Shown: positions 25,460 to 33,994, counted from the first letter of the stretch. The stretch: 64,000 nucleotides of DNA from Flavobacterium sp. 11 (GCF_002754315.1 NZ_PEFE01000001.1:1612001-1676000); one strand, 5' to 3'. The notes: a model not told the origin generated them from the sequence alone. Numbers and translations: made by a program.

Positions 25460-27367
25460 ATGCTTAATATACACAATTTATCCGTTTCGTTTGGTGGTAC
25501 TTATTTGTTTGAAGAAGTTACCTTTCGATTGGGTGCCGGAGACCGTGTGGGTCTTGTAGGGAAGAATGGAGCGGGAAAATCTACCATGCTTAAAATGTTG
25601 GCTAAAGATTTTGCTCCTGATTCAGGTGTTATTTCTCAAGAGAAAGATCTTCGTATGGGATTCTTGCGTCAGGATATTGATTTTGAACAAGGAAGAACAG
25701 TTTTGGAAGAAGCATACGAAGCTTTTACAGAGATTAAAATTGTAGAGAAAAAGCTCGAAGAGATTAATCACTTGTTAGTTACAAGAACGGATTATGAAAG
25801 TGATGAATACAGTCAAATCATAGAAGACCTATCTGATTATACCCATCGTTTTGATTTATTAGGCGGTTATAATTATGTGGGAGATACCGAGAAAATTTTA
25901 CTTGGGTTAGGATTTAAAAGAGACGTATTTGATAATCAAACCGAAACTTTTTCTGGTGGATGGAGAATGCGTATTGAATTGGCCAAATTATTATTGCAGG
26001 CCAATGATGTTTTGTTGCTGGATGAGCCTACGAATCACTTGGATATAGAAAGTATCATCTGGTTAGAAAGTTTCCTTCGAAATTATCCTGGAGTTGTGGT
26101 GATTGTTTCGCACGATAAAATGTTTTTGGATAATGTTACGAACAGAACGATCGAAATTTCCCTAGGAAAAGCGTATGATTTCAATAAACCATATTCTCAA
26201 TATTTAGAACTGCGTCATGAAATTCGTGAGAAACAATTGGCAACGCAAAAAAACCAAGCCAAAAAGATTGAAGAAACGGAAAAATTAATTGAAAAATTCC
26301 GTGCTAAAGCTTCCAAAGCATCGATGGCACAATCGTTAATCAAAAAATTAGATAAAGTAGAACGTATCGAAGTGGATGAAGATGACAACTCGGTGATGAA
26401 TATTACTTTTCCTGTTTCAAAAGAACCGGGGAGAGTTGTAATTGAAGCCGAAAACGTGACTAAAAGTTACGGTGATAAAACGATTTTGAAAGATATCAGT
26501 TTGTTAGTGGAACGTGGAAGTAAAATTGCATTCGTTGGACAAAACGGACAAGGAAAATCGACTTTCATTAAAGCTATTGTTGACGAATTCGAGTATAAAG
26601 GAAATATCAAGTTAGGACATAATGTACAGCTGGGTTATTTTGCGCAAAATCAAGCCGAATATCTGGATGGCGAAATCACTTTGTTGCAAACCATGGAAGA
26701 TGCAGCTGCAGATACAAACCGAATGAAAGTACGCGATATGCTGGGTTCTTTCTTGTTTCGTGGTGATGATGTGGAAAAAAAGGTAAAAGTCCTTTCTGGA
26801 GGCGAGAGAAACCGTTTAGCGCTATGTAAATTGCTTTTGCAACCAATCAATGTTTTGCTGATGGATGAGCCTACGAATCACTTGGATATTAAATCTAAGA
26901 ATGTTTTGAAAGCCGCACTTCAAAAATTTGGCGGAACTCTATTGCTGGTTTCTCACGATAGGGATTTCTTGCAGGGAATGTCAAATTTGGTTTACGAATT
27001 CAAAGATCAAAAAATAAAAGAATATTTAGGGGATATCAACTATTTCTTAGAGCAACGCAATATGGAAAATATGCGTGAAGTGGAGAAAAAAGATGCCCAA
27101 AAAGCAGCTGCGCCTAAAGAAAGCAACAAAGCTTCTTATGAAGATCAGAAAAAAGGGAAAGCGTTGCAGAATAAGTTGAGCAAAGTCGAGAGTCAAATCA
27201 AGCAATTAGAAAAGGACATTCAGCAAGATGATAAAATGCTCGCTTCTAATTATGATAAACACATTGAAGACGCTAAATTTTTCACGGCATACAATAAGAA
27301 AAAAGCAGAATTGGACAAACTTCTCTCAGATTGGGAAATAGTTCAGGAAGAAATAGATAATTTATAA
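25460..27367 (+). CDS. ABC-F family ATPase (ribosome-acting)
   Basis: A soluble tandem ABC ATPase of the ABC-F family, which acts on the ribosome and has no transmembrane part. Domain 1: Walker A GKNGAGKST (34-42), signature FSGGWRMRIELAKLLL, Walker B LLDEPTNHLDIES. The interdomain linker (about 245-300, EKLIEKFRAKASKASMAQSL) contacts the P-site tRNA in this family. Domain 2: GQNGQGKST, LSGGERNRLALCKLLL and LMDEPTNHLDI. The charged C-terminal region (about 545-635) is a predicted coiled coil, as in Uup-type members. 635 residues. Start at ATG 25460; divergent from DUF983. Confidence 0.92.
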   Translation: MLNIHNLSVSFGGTYLFEEVTFRLGAGDRVGLVGKNGAGKSTMLKMLAKDFAPDSGVISQEKDLRMGFLRQDIDFEQGRTVLEEAYEAFTEIKIVEKKLEEINHLLVTRTDYESDEYSQIIEDLSDYTHRFDLLGGYNYVGDTEKILLGLGFKRDVFDNQTETFSGGWRMRIELAKLLLQANDVLLLDEPTNHLDIESIIWLESFLRNYPGVVVIVSHDKMFLDNVTNRTIEISLGKAYDFNKPYSQYLELRHEIREKQLATQKNQAKKIEETEKLIEKFRAKASKASMAQSLIKKLDKVERIEVDEDDNSVMNITFPVSKEPGRVVIEAENVTKSYGDKTILKDISLLVERGSKIAFVGQNGQGKSTFIKAIVDEFEYKGNIKLGHNVQLGYFAQNQAEYLDGEITLLQTMEDAAADTNRMKVRDMLGSFLFRGDDVEKKVKVLSGGERNRLALCKLLLQPINVLLMDEPTNHLDIKSKNVLKAALQKFGGTLLLVSHDRDFLQGMSNLVYEFKDQKIKEYLGDINYFLEQRNMENMREVEKKDAQKAAAPKESNKASYEDQKKGKALQNKLSKVESQIKQLEKDIQQDDKMLASNYDKHIEDAKFFTAYNKKKAELDKLLSDWEIVQEEIDNL

Positions 27368-27374
27368 AAATAGA

Positions 27375-27401
27375 GAGTTCCAATTTTGGAACTCTTTTTT
27401 T
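27375..27401 (+). terminator. terminator of the ABC-F gene
   Basis: GAGTTCCA-ATTT-TGGAACTC plus seven T, 8 bases after the ABC-F stop. The T run reaches the stop codon of the converging App1 gene. Confidence 0.8.
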
Positions 27402-28368
27402 ATGCAATAATCCCAATCATTTTAGAGTGTGCAATGGCTTCGCTACTATTCTGAAAATAACAAACAGAAACTTTCAAGGTTTCTAAATTTTTCAAAACCG
27501 CAGTTACTTTTTCTTTTTTGCTAGTTCCGGTTTGTCTAATATAAACGGCTTTTACGGTTACTGGAAAAATTTTACAAATGGCCTCGTATAGAAATGGATC
27601 GTGTTGCGAATCATCTCCAAGAAGCACGTATTCTAAATTGGGATAAAATTCTAAAATGTGTTTTATTTTGTCAAACTTATGATTGTGATTGCCTCTGCCG
27701 GTCAAGAAAAAATCAGTGAGGCTTGTTTTAATATCCTTCAATAATAAAACTGCTTTCGGGAGCTGATGAATTTCGGTGAATTTTGTGATAAAACGATACA
27801 AATTCCATTCGCTGCTGGAAACATAGAAAAAAGCATTGAATTCCTCTTTATTTTCCCTTCCTGCGGTGCTTAAAGCCTGATAATGCGTCACAACATCTTC
27901 ATAGATTTTTCTCTTGTTTACGTTTTTAAATAATAAAACATATAATTTTTTCAAAGGATTCAGCGTGTGCGAAACTAAAAAAGTATCATCAATATCTGAT
28001 ATGATTCCTAAATTTCCTTTGTGAGGTCGAATGTAGCTGTCTCGGGTTGTTATGGATTCATTTTTGTAAACAATACTTACTTCGTAATCAATCCATCCAT
28101 AATTAGTGTTTTGGTCTAATGGAACACAGAATTTAAAATAACCGTCGATTAATGTTTTGGTATGAATTTTGGCATTGTTGTGTTCTAAGTATACATCGGC
28201 GTTTGCCTGTGTTTTTATTTGAAACATTTTAATTACCGAAGTAGCGTTTTTCAGATTCTTTTTTTGAAAATTATACTCTTGAATTGTTGTTGGCTTAAAA
28301 ACATGCCCCATCACAATCAATTCCTGTTCATTAGCATAGCCGCGATATAATTTTAAAATTGGTTTCAT
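27400..28368 (-). CDS. App1-like phosphatidate phosphatase domain protein (DUF2183)
   Basis: A 322-residue HAD-superfamily protein with the App1 catalytic motif DIDDT (Asp125, Asp127, Thr129) in GIISDIDDTFLVSH, as in fungal actin-patch phosphatidate phosphatase. The N-terminal half (about 1-115) is a beta-rich domain with the SYIRP linker common to DUF2183 proteins. The C-terminal acid motif LLGDDSQHDP (about 250) fits HAD motif IV. The likely reaction is lipid phosphate hydrolysis, and the divergent neighbour is a lipid-kinase-like gene with about 65 bases between starts, suggesting a shared phospholipid theme. No signal peptide is seen. Confidence 0.82.
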   Translation of the reverse strand: MKPILKLYRGYANEQELIVMGHVFKPTTIQEYNFQKKNLKNATSVIKMFQIKTQANADVYLEHNNAKIHTKTLIDGYFKFCVPLDQNTNYGWIDYEVSIVYKNESITTRDSYIRPHKGNLGIISDIDDTFLVSHTLNPLKKLYVLLFKNVNKRKIYEDVVTHYQALSTAGRENKEEFNAFFYVSSSEWNLYRFITKFTEIHQLPKAVLLLKDIKTSLTDFFLTGRGNHNHKFDKIKHILEFYPNLEYVLLGDDSQHDPFLYEAICKIFPVTVKAVYIRQTGTSKKEKVTAVLKNLETLKVSVCYFQNSSEAIAHSKMIGIIA

Positions 28369-28377
28369 TTATTGTAG

Positions 28378-28385
28378 TACTTTTG
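28378..28385 (+). promoter_or_regulatory. -7 promoter box of the lipid kinase gene
   Basis: TACTTTTG in the short gap between the divergent App1 and kinase genes. A possible -33 TTG is at 28359-28361 (16-base spacing), overlapping the App1 start. Confidence 0.45.
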
Positions 28386-28432
28386 AGTGTTGTTGAAATT
28401 AATTGTTTTTAATCAATAAAAGAAGAAAAAGT

Positions 28433-29323
28433 TTGAAAAATAATATTATGCTGGTTGTAAATCCAATCTCTGGGGATGTTGACAAATCAGAGTTGATTGA
28501 TGCGACAACAATTTTTGCAGGAAACGAGAATTTAAATCTTGTAATTTATAATACTTCGGGAGCCTCTGATATTGAGAATATAAAAGTGCTCTATGAAACC
28601 TATAATCCGGAACGAATTATTGTTGCCGGTGGTGATGGGACAATAAAAATGGTTGCTGAAGCCATGGAAAATCATGACGTTATTATTGGGATTATACCGG
28701 CTGGTTCTGCCAATGGTTTAGCTGTTGATTTAAATTTGCCATCCACAATCGAAGAAAACCTAGAAATCGCATTTCATAACGACTACATGGAAATAGATAT
28801 GATTTCTATCAATGGGAAAAAAAGTATCCATTTGAGCGACTTAGGCGTAAATGCAGAAATGATTAAGAACTATGAAAATAGTAGTATTCGAGGAAAATGG
28901 GGATACGCAATACAAACAGTTACCACTTTGATTGATTTAGACGATCCTTTTACTGCAACAATAACAGGCGATTTTGAAACAATAGAATGTACAGCAAGAA
29001 TGATTGTGATTGCGAATTCTCAAAAATATGGTACAGGAGTTTCTATCAATCCTAATGGCGTTATGGATGATGGAAAGTTTGAATTAGTTATTTTGAAAAA
29101 TTTAGATTTGGTAGTACTTGGGAAAATTATTTCAGGGAATATGCCTTTAGATTCAGAAGATGTTGAAATAATTTCTACAGATAAAGCAATGGTTAGGACA
29201 AATGTTCCAGTTAGTTTTCAAATTGATGGGGAATATTGCGGTACCGAGACAAATCTGAATATTGAAATTTTACCCAAACAAATGAAAGTAGCTATTCCGA
29301 ATTTAATCAGCGGGATTATTTAA
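28433..29323 (+). CDS. diacylglycerol/sphingosine-kinase family protein
   Basis: A cytoplasmic lipid kinase of the DagK/LCB5/YegS family. VVNPISG near the N-terminus, the catalytic GGDGTIKMVAEAM and PAGSANGLAVDL (nucleotide-binding and conserved Asn/Gly loop), SDLGVNAEMIKNYE, and the C-terminal DGEYCGTE motif are all present. About 297 residues. The start is uncertain: TTG at 28433 (giving KNNIMLVVNP) or ATG at 28448; an upstream in-frame TTG at 28403 is less likely. Its 3' end overlaps the converging GNAT-like gene by 8 bases. The lipid substrate is unknown. Confidence 0.85.
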   Translation: MKNNIMLVVNPISGDVDKSELIDATTIFAGNENLNLVIYNTSGASDIENIKVLYETYNPERIIVAGGDGTIKMVAEAMENHDVIIGIIPAGSANGLAVDLNLPSTIEENLEIAFHNDYMEIDMISINGKKSIHLSDLGVNAEMIKNYENSSIRGKWGYAIQTVTTLIDLDDPFTATITGDFETIECTARMIVIANSQKYGTGVSINPNGVMDDGKFELVILKNLDLVVLGKIISGNMPLDSEDVEIISTDKAMVRTNVPVSFQIDGEYCGTETNLNIEILPKQMKVAIPNLISGII

Positions 29324-30488
29324 AGGGGTTTCGTTCCTGCCAATTGGTTTCAGGTTCGAGATATCTAAATATTTTAGGCATATACGAATTGACTATTTGA
29401 TTGCTATGGGCTATAAATCCATACATTTTTATAGGTTTTGCGCCAACAGAACTTTTAATTTCCAATGCCGTTCTTGCAAACACAATTTCCTTAAAACCTT
29501 TATTAATGGAATATGCGATCATATCATACAGCATATTTAAATACAGCATTTTTTCGCGTTGAATACTTTCGTCATACCCAAGAAAATAAGTGTCCATTAC
29601 AGCACCATTTTTTATTAAAGTATTAAATCCAATTAATTTTTCATCAATAAAATAGCCATAAAAAAGAAACTTGTCTTTAAAGATTTCTTTGAAAACCCTA
29701 AAATGGTTTTTAGGTAGAAAAAAAGTATTGAAAGGCGCATTTTTGGCCACATGAAGATACAAGTCATAAATAGTATCTTCCAGAGCAATGATATCCTCCA
29801 AATGCATTTTTCTTTTCTCAATAATGGTTGCTTTTTTTCGGGCTCGTTTGTGTTGATCTCTGTATTTTTTTGAAAGTGAGTCAATGTAATCTTGTTCTGA
29901 TTTCCAGTTTTCATTAATGTGAAAAATCATATTCGGTTGTGTCGAAAACTGATAATCATTTTCGAATTCAGGAATACCAAAATTTCTAATGTCTTCTTTG
30001 TGAAAATCTTTATAAGTGGTTATATGGATTTTTTTGCCTTTAGACTGAAATATTTTTTGCAATGCTGATGTAGCTGACCTCAAGGTTTGCATTGCTTTCT
30101 TTTTATCAATAGACTCTGATAAAGCAAAAGAATTTTGCCCGGTTAGCATATTGTTTCCAATTATAAGAACATGAGAACCGAAATTTCTGAAAACTAAATT
30201 TCGAACAGTAGTTTTAATGCATTTGTCTCGATCTCCAAAAGATTCCAGTAGGTTTAAATCTAAAAATTGAGAGAGAGCAATCCCAACTAAAGTTTCATTT
30301 TCGAATAGTCCAATAAAATGACACACCATATTTTCCGGAGATGATTTTTCTAAAATCTCCAAGTATTTTTTGGATAAAAAAATGGTAGAAACAGCTAAGT
30401 CGTCCCAGTTTGAAGGAAGTTGCGCTGTCTCACTATAAATTTTAAAAGAATAAGGTGTAGTCAAAATTGAAGAGTAATTTTTTTTCAA
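29316..30488 (-). CDS. GNAT/FemAB-like acyltransferase
   Basis: A 390-residue cytoplasmic protein of the GNAT fold with a FemAB-like layout. The second half has SKKYRDQHKRARKKA (about 195-209), FYGYFIDEKLIGFNTLIKNG and YFLGYDESIQREKMLYLNMLYDMI, a pattern seen in BioF2-like/FemAB acetyltransferases that load an acyl or aminoacyl group. The acceptor is unknown and no substrate residues can be named. It converges with the lipid-kinase gene with an 8-base overlap of 3' ends. Confidence 0.65.
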   Translation of the reverse strand: MKKNYSSILTTPYSFKIYSETAQLPSNWDDLAVSTIFLSKKYLEILEKSSPENMVCHFIGLFENETLVGIALSQFLDLNLLESFGDRDKCIKTTVRNLVFRNFGSHVLIIGNNMLTGQNSFALSESIDKKKAMQTLRSATSALQKIFQSKGKKIHITTYKDFHKEDIRNFGIPEFENDYQFSTQPNMIFHINENWKSEQDYIDSLSKKYRDQHKRARKKATIIEKRKMHLEDIIALEDTIYDLYLHVAKNAPFNTFFLPKNHFRVFKEIFKDKFLFYGYFIDEKLIGFNTLIKNGAVMDTYFLGYDESIQREKMLYLNMLYDMIAYSINKGFKEIVFARTALEIKSSVGAKPIKMYGFIAHSNQIVNSYMPKIFRYLEPETNWQERNPFK

Positions 30489-30562
30489 AATTAGTTAATA
30501 AAGTTAAAGTATTTCTCAATGTCTCGAAATTAACTAACTTTATATAAATTAAAAAGTACATT

Positions 30563-30841
30563 ATGGAAACCTATTCAGCAGAGACAATTCAACCAGAGTT
30601 AAAAGCGCTTAAAGATTGGCAATTTGCTAATAATGGAATTGAGAAAAAGTTTGTCTTTTCAAACTTTACTCAAGCATTAGGTTTTATAGTGCAAGTAGGA
30701 GTGATGGCCGAGAAAAGAAATCACCATCCGGAATTATTCAATGTGTATAATAAAGTCACAATCAGGCTGACAACACATGATGCTAGCGGAGTTACCGATA
30801 AGGATTTAGATTTAGCCAAAGCTATTGACGGAATTCAATAA
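30563..30841 (+). CDS. phhB: pterin-4a-carbinolamine dehydratase
   Basis: Regenerates the pterin cofactor of aromatic amino acid hydroxylases by dehydrating 4a-hydroxytetrahydrobiopterin. The 92-residue single domain has the signature KRNHHPELFNVYNKV (about 51-65) with the paired histidines and the Pro-Glu, then IRLTTHDASGVTDKDLDLAKAID with the third histidine. Full length. Its client, the aromatic amino acid hydroxylase, lies at 53341-55098, so the pair is present in the same window though not in one operon. A hairpin terminator follows. Confidence 0.92.
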   Translation: METYSAETIQPELKALKDWQFANNGIEKKFVFSNFTQALGFIVQVGVMAEKRNHHPELFNVYNKVTIRLTTHDASGVTDKDLDLAKAIDGIQ

Positions 30842-30844
30842 AAA

Positions 30845-30895
30845 AATAAATTTCGTTTTGAAGAATGCCAAGACGAAATTTATTTTATTTTTTTT
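30845..30895. terminator. bidirectional terminator
   Basis: AATAAATTTCGT and ACGAAATTTATT flank a 16-base loop, with A-rich and T-rich sides. It sits between the converging phhB and DUF1761 genes and can serve both. Confidence 0.6.
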
Positions 30896-30900
30896 GGAAA

Positions 30901-31383
30901 TTATTTCCAGGCACAAATAATTCCTCCCATAATCATAAAGCATACAATCCAAAAACCACCTGTTACCAAAGTATATTTGAAGCTTCTTCTTTCGTATAAT
31001 GCATTAGTTCCTATAACCGGTAATACTAAAAATAGTCCAGTCATAAAACCATGTAAAGCTCCATGCTTGAAAGTTCTGAATGCCATTCCGTAATCTGCCA
31101 TAAAAGCCTCGTAAGAAGGTTTTGCGATACTTGGATCTCCTCCCACCATTCCTAATGCGCCAAATTGATGTATTGTCAGCATTTGTATTATAAAGCTTAT
31201 GAAAAAAGCGTACAGTAATGATAGTCCAAATGTCAAGAGCATATTTCCTCCTTTCATTTTTTCTTCGGTCATACCGGATTCTTTCATCCAAATGGTTCCA
31301 AAAACTTTTGGATTGTACCAAACAAATCCTACTACAAGTGTAGATAGCGCAGCAACAAAAAGTGCCAGAAAATTGATTTCCAT
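30901..31383 (-). CDS. DUF1761 family membrane protein
   Basis: A 160-residue inner-membrane protein of unknown function. It has the family start NFLALFVAALSTLVVGFVWYNPKVFGTIWMKESG and four hydrophobic segments (about 3-22, 48-70, 105-128 and 138-157). No catalytic residues are recognisable. It is monocistronic: the converging phhB lies downstream and the LRR gene is divergent upstream. Confidence 0.75.
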   Translation of the reverse strand: MEINFLALFVAALSTLVVGFVWYNPKVFGTIWMKESGMTEEKMKGGNMLLTFGLSLLYAFFISFIIQMLTIHQFGALGMVGGDPSIAKPSYEAFMADYGMAFRTFKHGALHGFMTGLFLVLPVIGTNALYERRSFKYTLVTGGFWIVCFMIMGGIICAWK

Positions 31384-31487
31384 AAAATTGGTTTTAAAGA
31401 TTAGTAAATCAAATTTAACAAATTAATATTTAATTAAGAAAATCAAACATTCTTGTAAGATATAACTCTATAAAAATCACAAAACAG

Positions 31488-31502
31488 TGTAGTTCGTCGA
31501 TT
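31488..31502 (+). promoter_or_regulatory. shared TCGATT motif upstream of the LRR gene
   Basis: TGTAGTTCGTCGATT, 64 bases ahead of the LRR gene. It matches TGTATTTTATCGATT (gldK) and TGTATTTAATCGATT (T9SS-sorted protein) at 12 of 15 positions each. A second GTGTAGTT lies exactly 40 bases after the first (31487 and 31527). Confidence 0.35.
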
Positions 31503-31565
31503 TTATTTGCTGATTGGCTTCGTAGTGTGTAGTTTTATGTGTATTAAAAAAATAAATCTAACGTT

Positions 31566-32420
31566 ATGAGAAATATAACTACTCTATTTTTAACCCTTTT
31601 GTTTTCATTTTCAATGTTTGCAGATGTGTCTCAATCTGAGAAAGATGCGTTAGTAAAACTGTATCAATCTACAAATGGAGATCAGTGGAAAGTAAAATGG
31701 GATTTAGCATCACCTATTTCTACTTGGCATGGTGTTACGTTGCAAGACGATAAAGTGATTTCTATTGCCTTGGACAATAATAATTTGATTGGTGAAATTC
31801 CTGAAGAAATTTTAAACCTGGTAAGTTTACAAAAATTGGATTTACACAAAAATCAAATATCAGGAATAATTCCTTCTTCAATAGGGAAATTAAAAGAAAT
31901 GAAAGTATTGAATCTTTCTTTCAATAGATTATCAGGAACAATTCCTTCTTCTATTTGTGAAATGAGTAATTTGAAAGATTTAGAATTGTATATGAATGCC
32001 ATTTCAGGAGAATTACCAACGCAAATAGGAGCTTTGAATCAATTAGAAACACTTTCGTTATTCAATAATGAAATAGTAGGGCAAATTCCGACCTCATTAT
32101 ATGAAATAAAAACGCTAAAAACATTGCTTTTAAACAGTAATAAACTTTCAGGAGGATTAAGTAGTGAAGTAGTAAACATGACATCACTTGAAAATCTTAG
32201 TTTGTTTGATAATAAAATGATTGGTCAGATACCTTTCGAGCTTGAGAAATTAGATAAATTGAAAGAAATGAATATTTCTTACAATATGTTTAATGGATTA
32301 ACATCTAGAAATTTAGCGGTTTTAGATACGTTAAATATGACAATGATAAATGATAAGGGAGTAGCGGTTTTATTAGAAGTGAATACTGGTAAAAATACAG
32401 CTATTGCTTCTGAAGATTAA
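31566..32420 (+). CDS. exported leucine-rich-repeat protein (plant-type LRR)
   Basis: A 284-residue exported protein. Signal peptide 1-19 (ending SMFA), an N-terminal cap (about 22-70) with the WHGV element seen in plant LRR caps, then about eight repeats of 24 residues of the form LxxLxLxxNxLSGxIPxxIGxL (about 68-255). This is the plant-specific LRR subtype, which in bacteria is found mainly in Bacteroidota and a few others. It has no lipobox and no T9SS sorting domain, so it is probably periplasmic or released. The role is likely protein binding; the partner is unknown. Single gene with its own strong terminator. Confidence 0.8.
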   Translation: MRNITTLFLTLLFSFSMFADVSQSEKDALVKLYQSTNGDQWKVKWDLASPISTWHGVTLQDDKVISIALDNNNLIGEIPEEILNLVSLQKLDLHKNQISGIIPSSIGKLKEMKVLNLSFNRLSGTIPSSICEMSNLKDLELYMNAISGELPTQIGALNQLETLSLFNNEIVGQIPTSLYEIKTLKTLLLNSNKLSGGLSSEVVNMTSLENLSLFDNKMIGQIPFELEKLDKLKEMNISYNMFNGLTSRNLAVLDTLNMTMINDKGVAVLLEVNTGKNTAIASED

Positions 32421-32494
32421 TTTAGAAATAATAAAGAGTTTGCACTACTCTTTGATATTACATATTTAGTTGTTTTAATAAACTTAGTTTGTCT

Positions 32495-32529
32495 AAACCT
32501 GTGAAGCTTGCTTCACAGGTTTTTTTTTG
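32495..32529 (+). terminator. terminator of the LRR gene
   Basis: AAACCTGTGAAG-CTTG-CTTCACAGGTTT, a perfect 12-bp stem followed by a T run. Confidence 0.85.
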
Positions 32530-32642
32530 TTTAGATTGTTTTGACTTGTAATCTTTCAATTTTCGACTTTGAAGGAAATATGATGCGAAATGACAATTCC
32601 AATAAATCACACTTTAACTCAAAACATCTGTTATTTCTATTG

Positions 32643-33353
32643 TCATATTTCAAATGACACAGTTATAGGTTTGTGGTCGCTATATTTAGTCCAATTTTCA
32701 TATTCTCCTATTTCCACACTTTTAATTTTGTCAATTAGATTTTTAGATGCAAAGCAAAAGTCAATGTGATATGGTCTGTCAATTTTTCGGTGCATAAATA
32801 GAGTTGAAGCGGTTTCTTTTCCTTGTGTCTGACTATGGAAACTATGATAGGTGCTATAGATATTCTTATTTTTTAAAAAGTTAACAAGGTTAGTATGGTT
32901 GTAAATTCTTTTTGGCTTGTCCCAAATTGAACTACTGTTAAAATCCCCCGCAAGAATTACATTTTCATTATTCAACAAGTCGCTATAAAAATGAACTGCG
33001 TTCCAAATTTGTTCTGTATAGCAATCGTGATTTTGAGGTTTTTGAGCCCATATCGCAAAAATAGTTAACTCAATTTCATTGTTGCTAACGGATAAGGGTA
33101 GTACATATTTAAATTCAGGATTGTGAATACTTAAAAGTTTAATCTTAAAGTCTGAATACGAAAATATTCCAAGCCCTTTGTTTTGATTTTTTCCAAACCA
33201 AAATAAATCTGTTGGCTTAGCTATATCATTTTTGAAAATTAATTTGTCCGGATGTTCACATTCAGGCACAATTAGAATGTCTGGCTGTTCTTTCAGAATA
33301 AACTCCGCTTTTTTTCGAAAAGCCATATTACAATTCCAGCTTATTATTTTCAT
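32643..33353 (-). CDS. endonuclease/exonuclease/phosphatase (EEP) family protein
   Basis: A 236-residue EEP-fold hydrolase without a signal peptide, so cytoplasmic. Active-site elements are in order: Asn7 (ISWNCN), Glu31 (VPECEH), GDFNSS (about 136-141) and the C-terminal SDHKP with Asp226 and His227. This matches exonuclease III/DNase I-like enzymes, but the exact substrate (DNA, RNA or phosphoester) cannot be read from it. It is smaller than exonuclease III (about 255-270). A single gene, with no close partner. Confidence 0.78.
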   Translation of the reverse strand: MKIISWNCNMAFRKKAEFILKEQPDILIVPECEHPDKLIFKNDIAKPTDLFWFGKNQNKGLGIFSYSDFKIKLLSIHNPEFKYVLPLSVSNNEIELTIFAIWAQKPQNHDCYTEQIWNAVHFYSDLLNNENVILAGDFNSSSIWDKPKRIYNHTNLVNFLKNKNIYSTYHSFHSQTQGKETASTLFMHRKIDRPYHIDFCFASKNLIDKIKSVEIGEYENWTKYSDHKPITVSFEI

Positions 33354-33561
33354 TTTGATAGTAGTCGTTGTGTTGTCCGTTGCAGTTAAAGATGACTTTT
33401 ATATATGTGTGAGTTTGTTACAAAAAGCAATCTCTATATAGCTAGTTTAGTGTGGTAGAATGCTACTTATGTTTTAAACAAATATAGGTATAATCGTACT
33501 AACTATAATTAATTGTAGTATGGTTGTTGTTGATGCTATTGCATCCTCAAGTTTATTCCAT

Positions 33562-33595
33562 AAAAAAAGCTCCAGATTTCTCTGAAGCTTTCTAG
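33562..33595 (-). terminator. terminator of the initiator tRNA genes
   Basis: Minus strand AAGCTTCAGA-GAAA-TCTGGAGCTT followed by TTTTT, right after the last tRNA. Confidence 0.7.
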
Positions 33596-33668
33596 TAGCG
33601 GGAACAGGACTCGAACCTGTGACCTTCGGGTTATGAGCCCGACGAGCTGCCTACTGCTCTATCCCGCG
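33596..33668 (-). tRNA. tRNA-fMet (CAT), copy 1
   Basis: A 73-nt initiator tRNA. The acceptor 5' strand CGCGGGA pairs with TCCCGC except for the 1-72 mismatch (C·T) that marks initiators. The anticodon arm GTCGGGCTCATAACCCGA carries the three G:C pairs and CAT anticodon, identical to the E. coli initiator arm. T arm ACAGG-TTCGAGT-CCTGT. The discriminator base is A and CCA is not encoded. Second full gene in the minus-strand array. Confidence 0.95.
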
Positions 33669-33724
33669 ATGTGCGTTTGTATTTTAATAAAATTCTTAAC
33701 AGCATTTGGCTTAAATCTGTGTCC

Positions 33725-33736
33725 GCCGTGGCGGAT
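33725..33736. repeat. palindrome fused to the tRNA half
   Basis: TCCGCCGTGGCGGA (33722-33735) is a 6-bp inverted repeat with a GT loop. It lies at the precise point where the partial tRNA loses homology to the full copies. Confidence 0.45.
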
Positions 33737-33772
33737 ATGAGCCCGACGAGCTGCCTACTGCTCTATCCCGCG
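33736..33772 (-). pseudogene. 5' half of an initiator tRNA gene
   Basis: 37 bases identical to positions 1-37 of the flanking fMet tRNAs, ending just after the CAT anticodon. The 3' half is replaced by unrelated sequence with the palindrome at 33722-33735. The upstream spacer is near-identical to that of copy 1 (TGTGCGTTTGTA, AATAAAATTCTTA), so this was once a third tandem tRNA gene. Confidence 0.85.
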
Positions 33773-33804
33773 ATGTGCGTTTGTAATTTCAATAAAATTC
33801 TTAG

Positions 33805-33877
33805 TAGCGGGAACAGGACTCGAACCTGTGACCTTCGGGTTATGAGCCCGACGAGCTGCCTACTGCTCTATCCCGCG
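33805..33877 (-). tRNA. tRNA-fMet (CAT), copy 2
   Basis: A 73-nt initiator tRNA identical in all bases to the copy at 33596-33668, with the same C1·T72 mismatch, CAT anticodon and three G:C pairs in the anticodon stem. It is nearest to the promoter on the minus strand, so the first of the array to be transcribed. Confidence 0.95.
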
Positions 33878-33889
33878 TTGTTTCGGGTG

Positions 33890-33919
33890 CAAATGTACGA
33901 CGAATTTCTAAATTTCCAA
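33890..33919 (-). promoter_or_regulatory. promoter of the fMet tRNA array
   Basis: Minus strand TTG (plus CAA 33917-33919), 19 bases, then TACATTTG (33890-33897). This is an ideal Bacteroidota promoter (TTG-N19-TAnnTTTG) 12 bases from the first tRNA. Confidence 0.7.
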
Positions 33920-33966
33920 CGAAAATTTTAAAAAATGTTTTATTTCGTCTATTGACTTGATATGAC

Positions 33967-33974
33967 TACCTTTG
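33967..33974 (+). promoter_or_regulatory. -7 promoter box of era
   Basis: TACCTTTG, 20 bases before the era ATG. No clear -33 element. Confidence 0.5.
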
Positions 33975-33994
33975 CGGAATAAATTATAATAGAA

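Noticed and set aside
33671..33931. Open frame of 86 codons across the tRNA array
   Set aside because: It lies over the tRNA genes on the other strand and repeats the same peptide (MSPTSCLLLYPA) because of the duplicated tRNA sequence.
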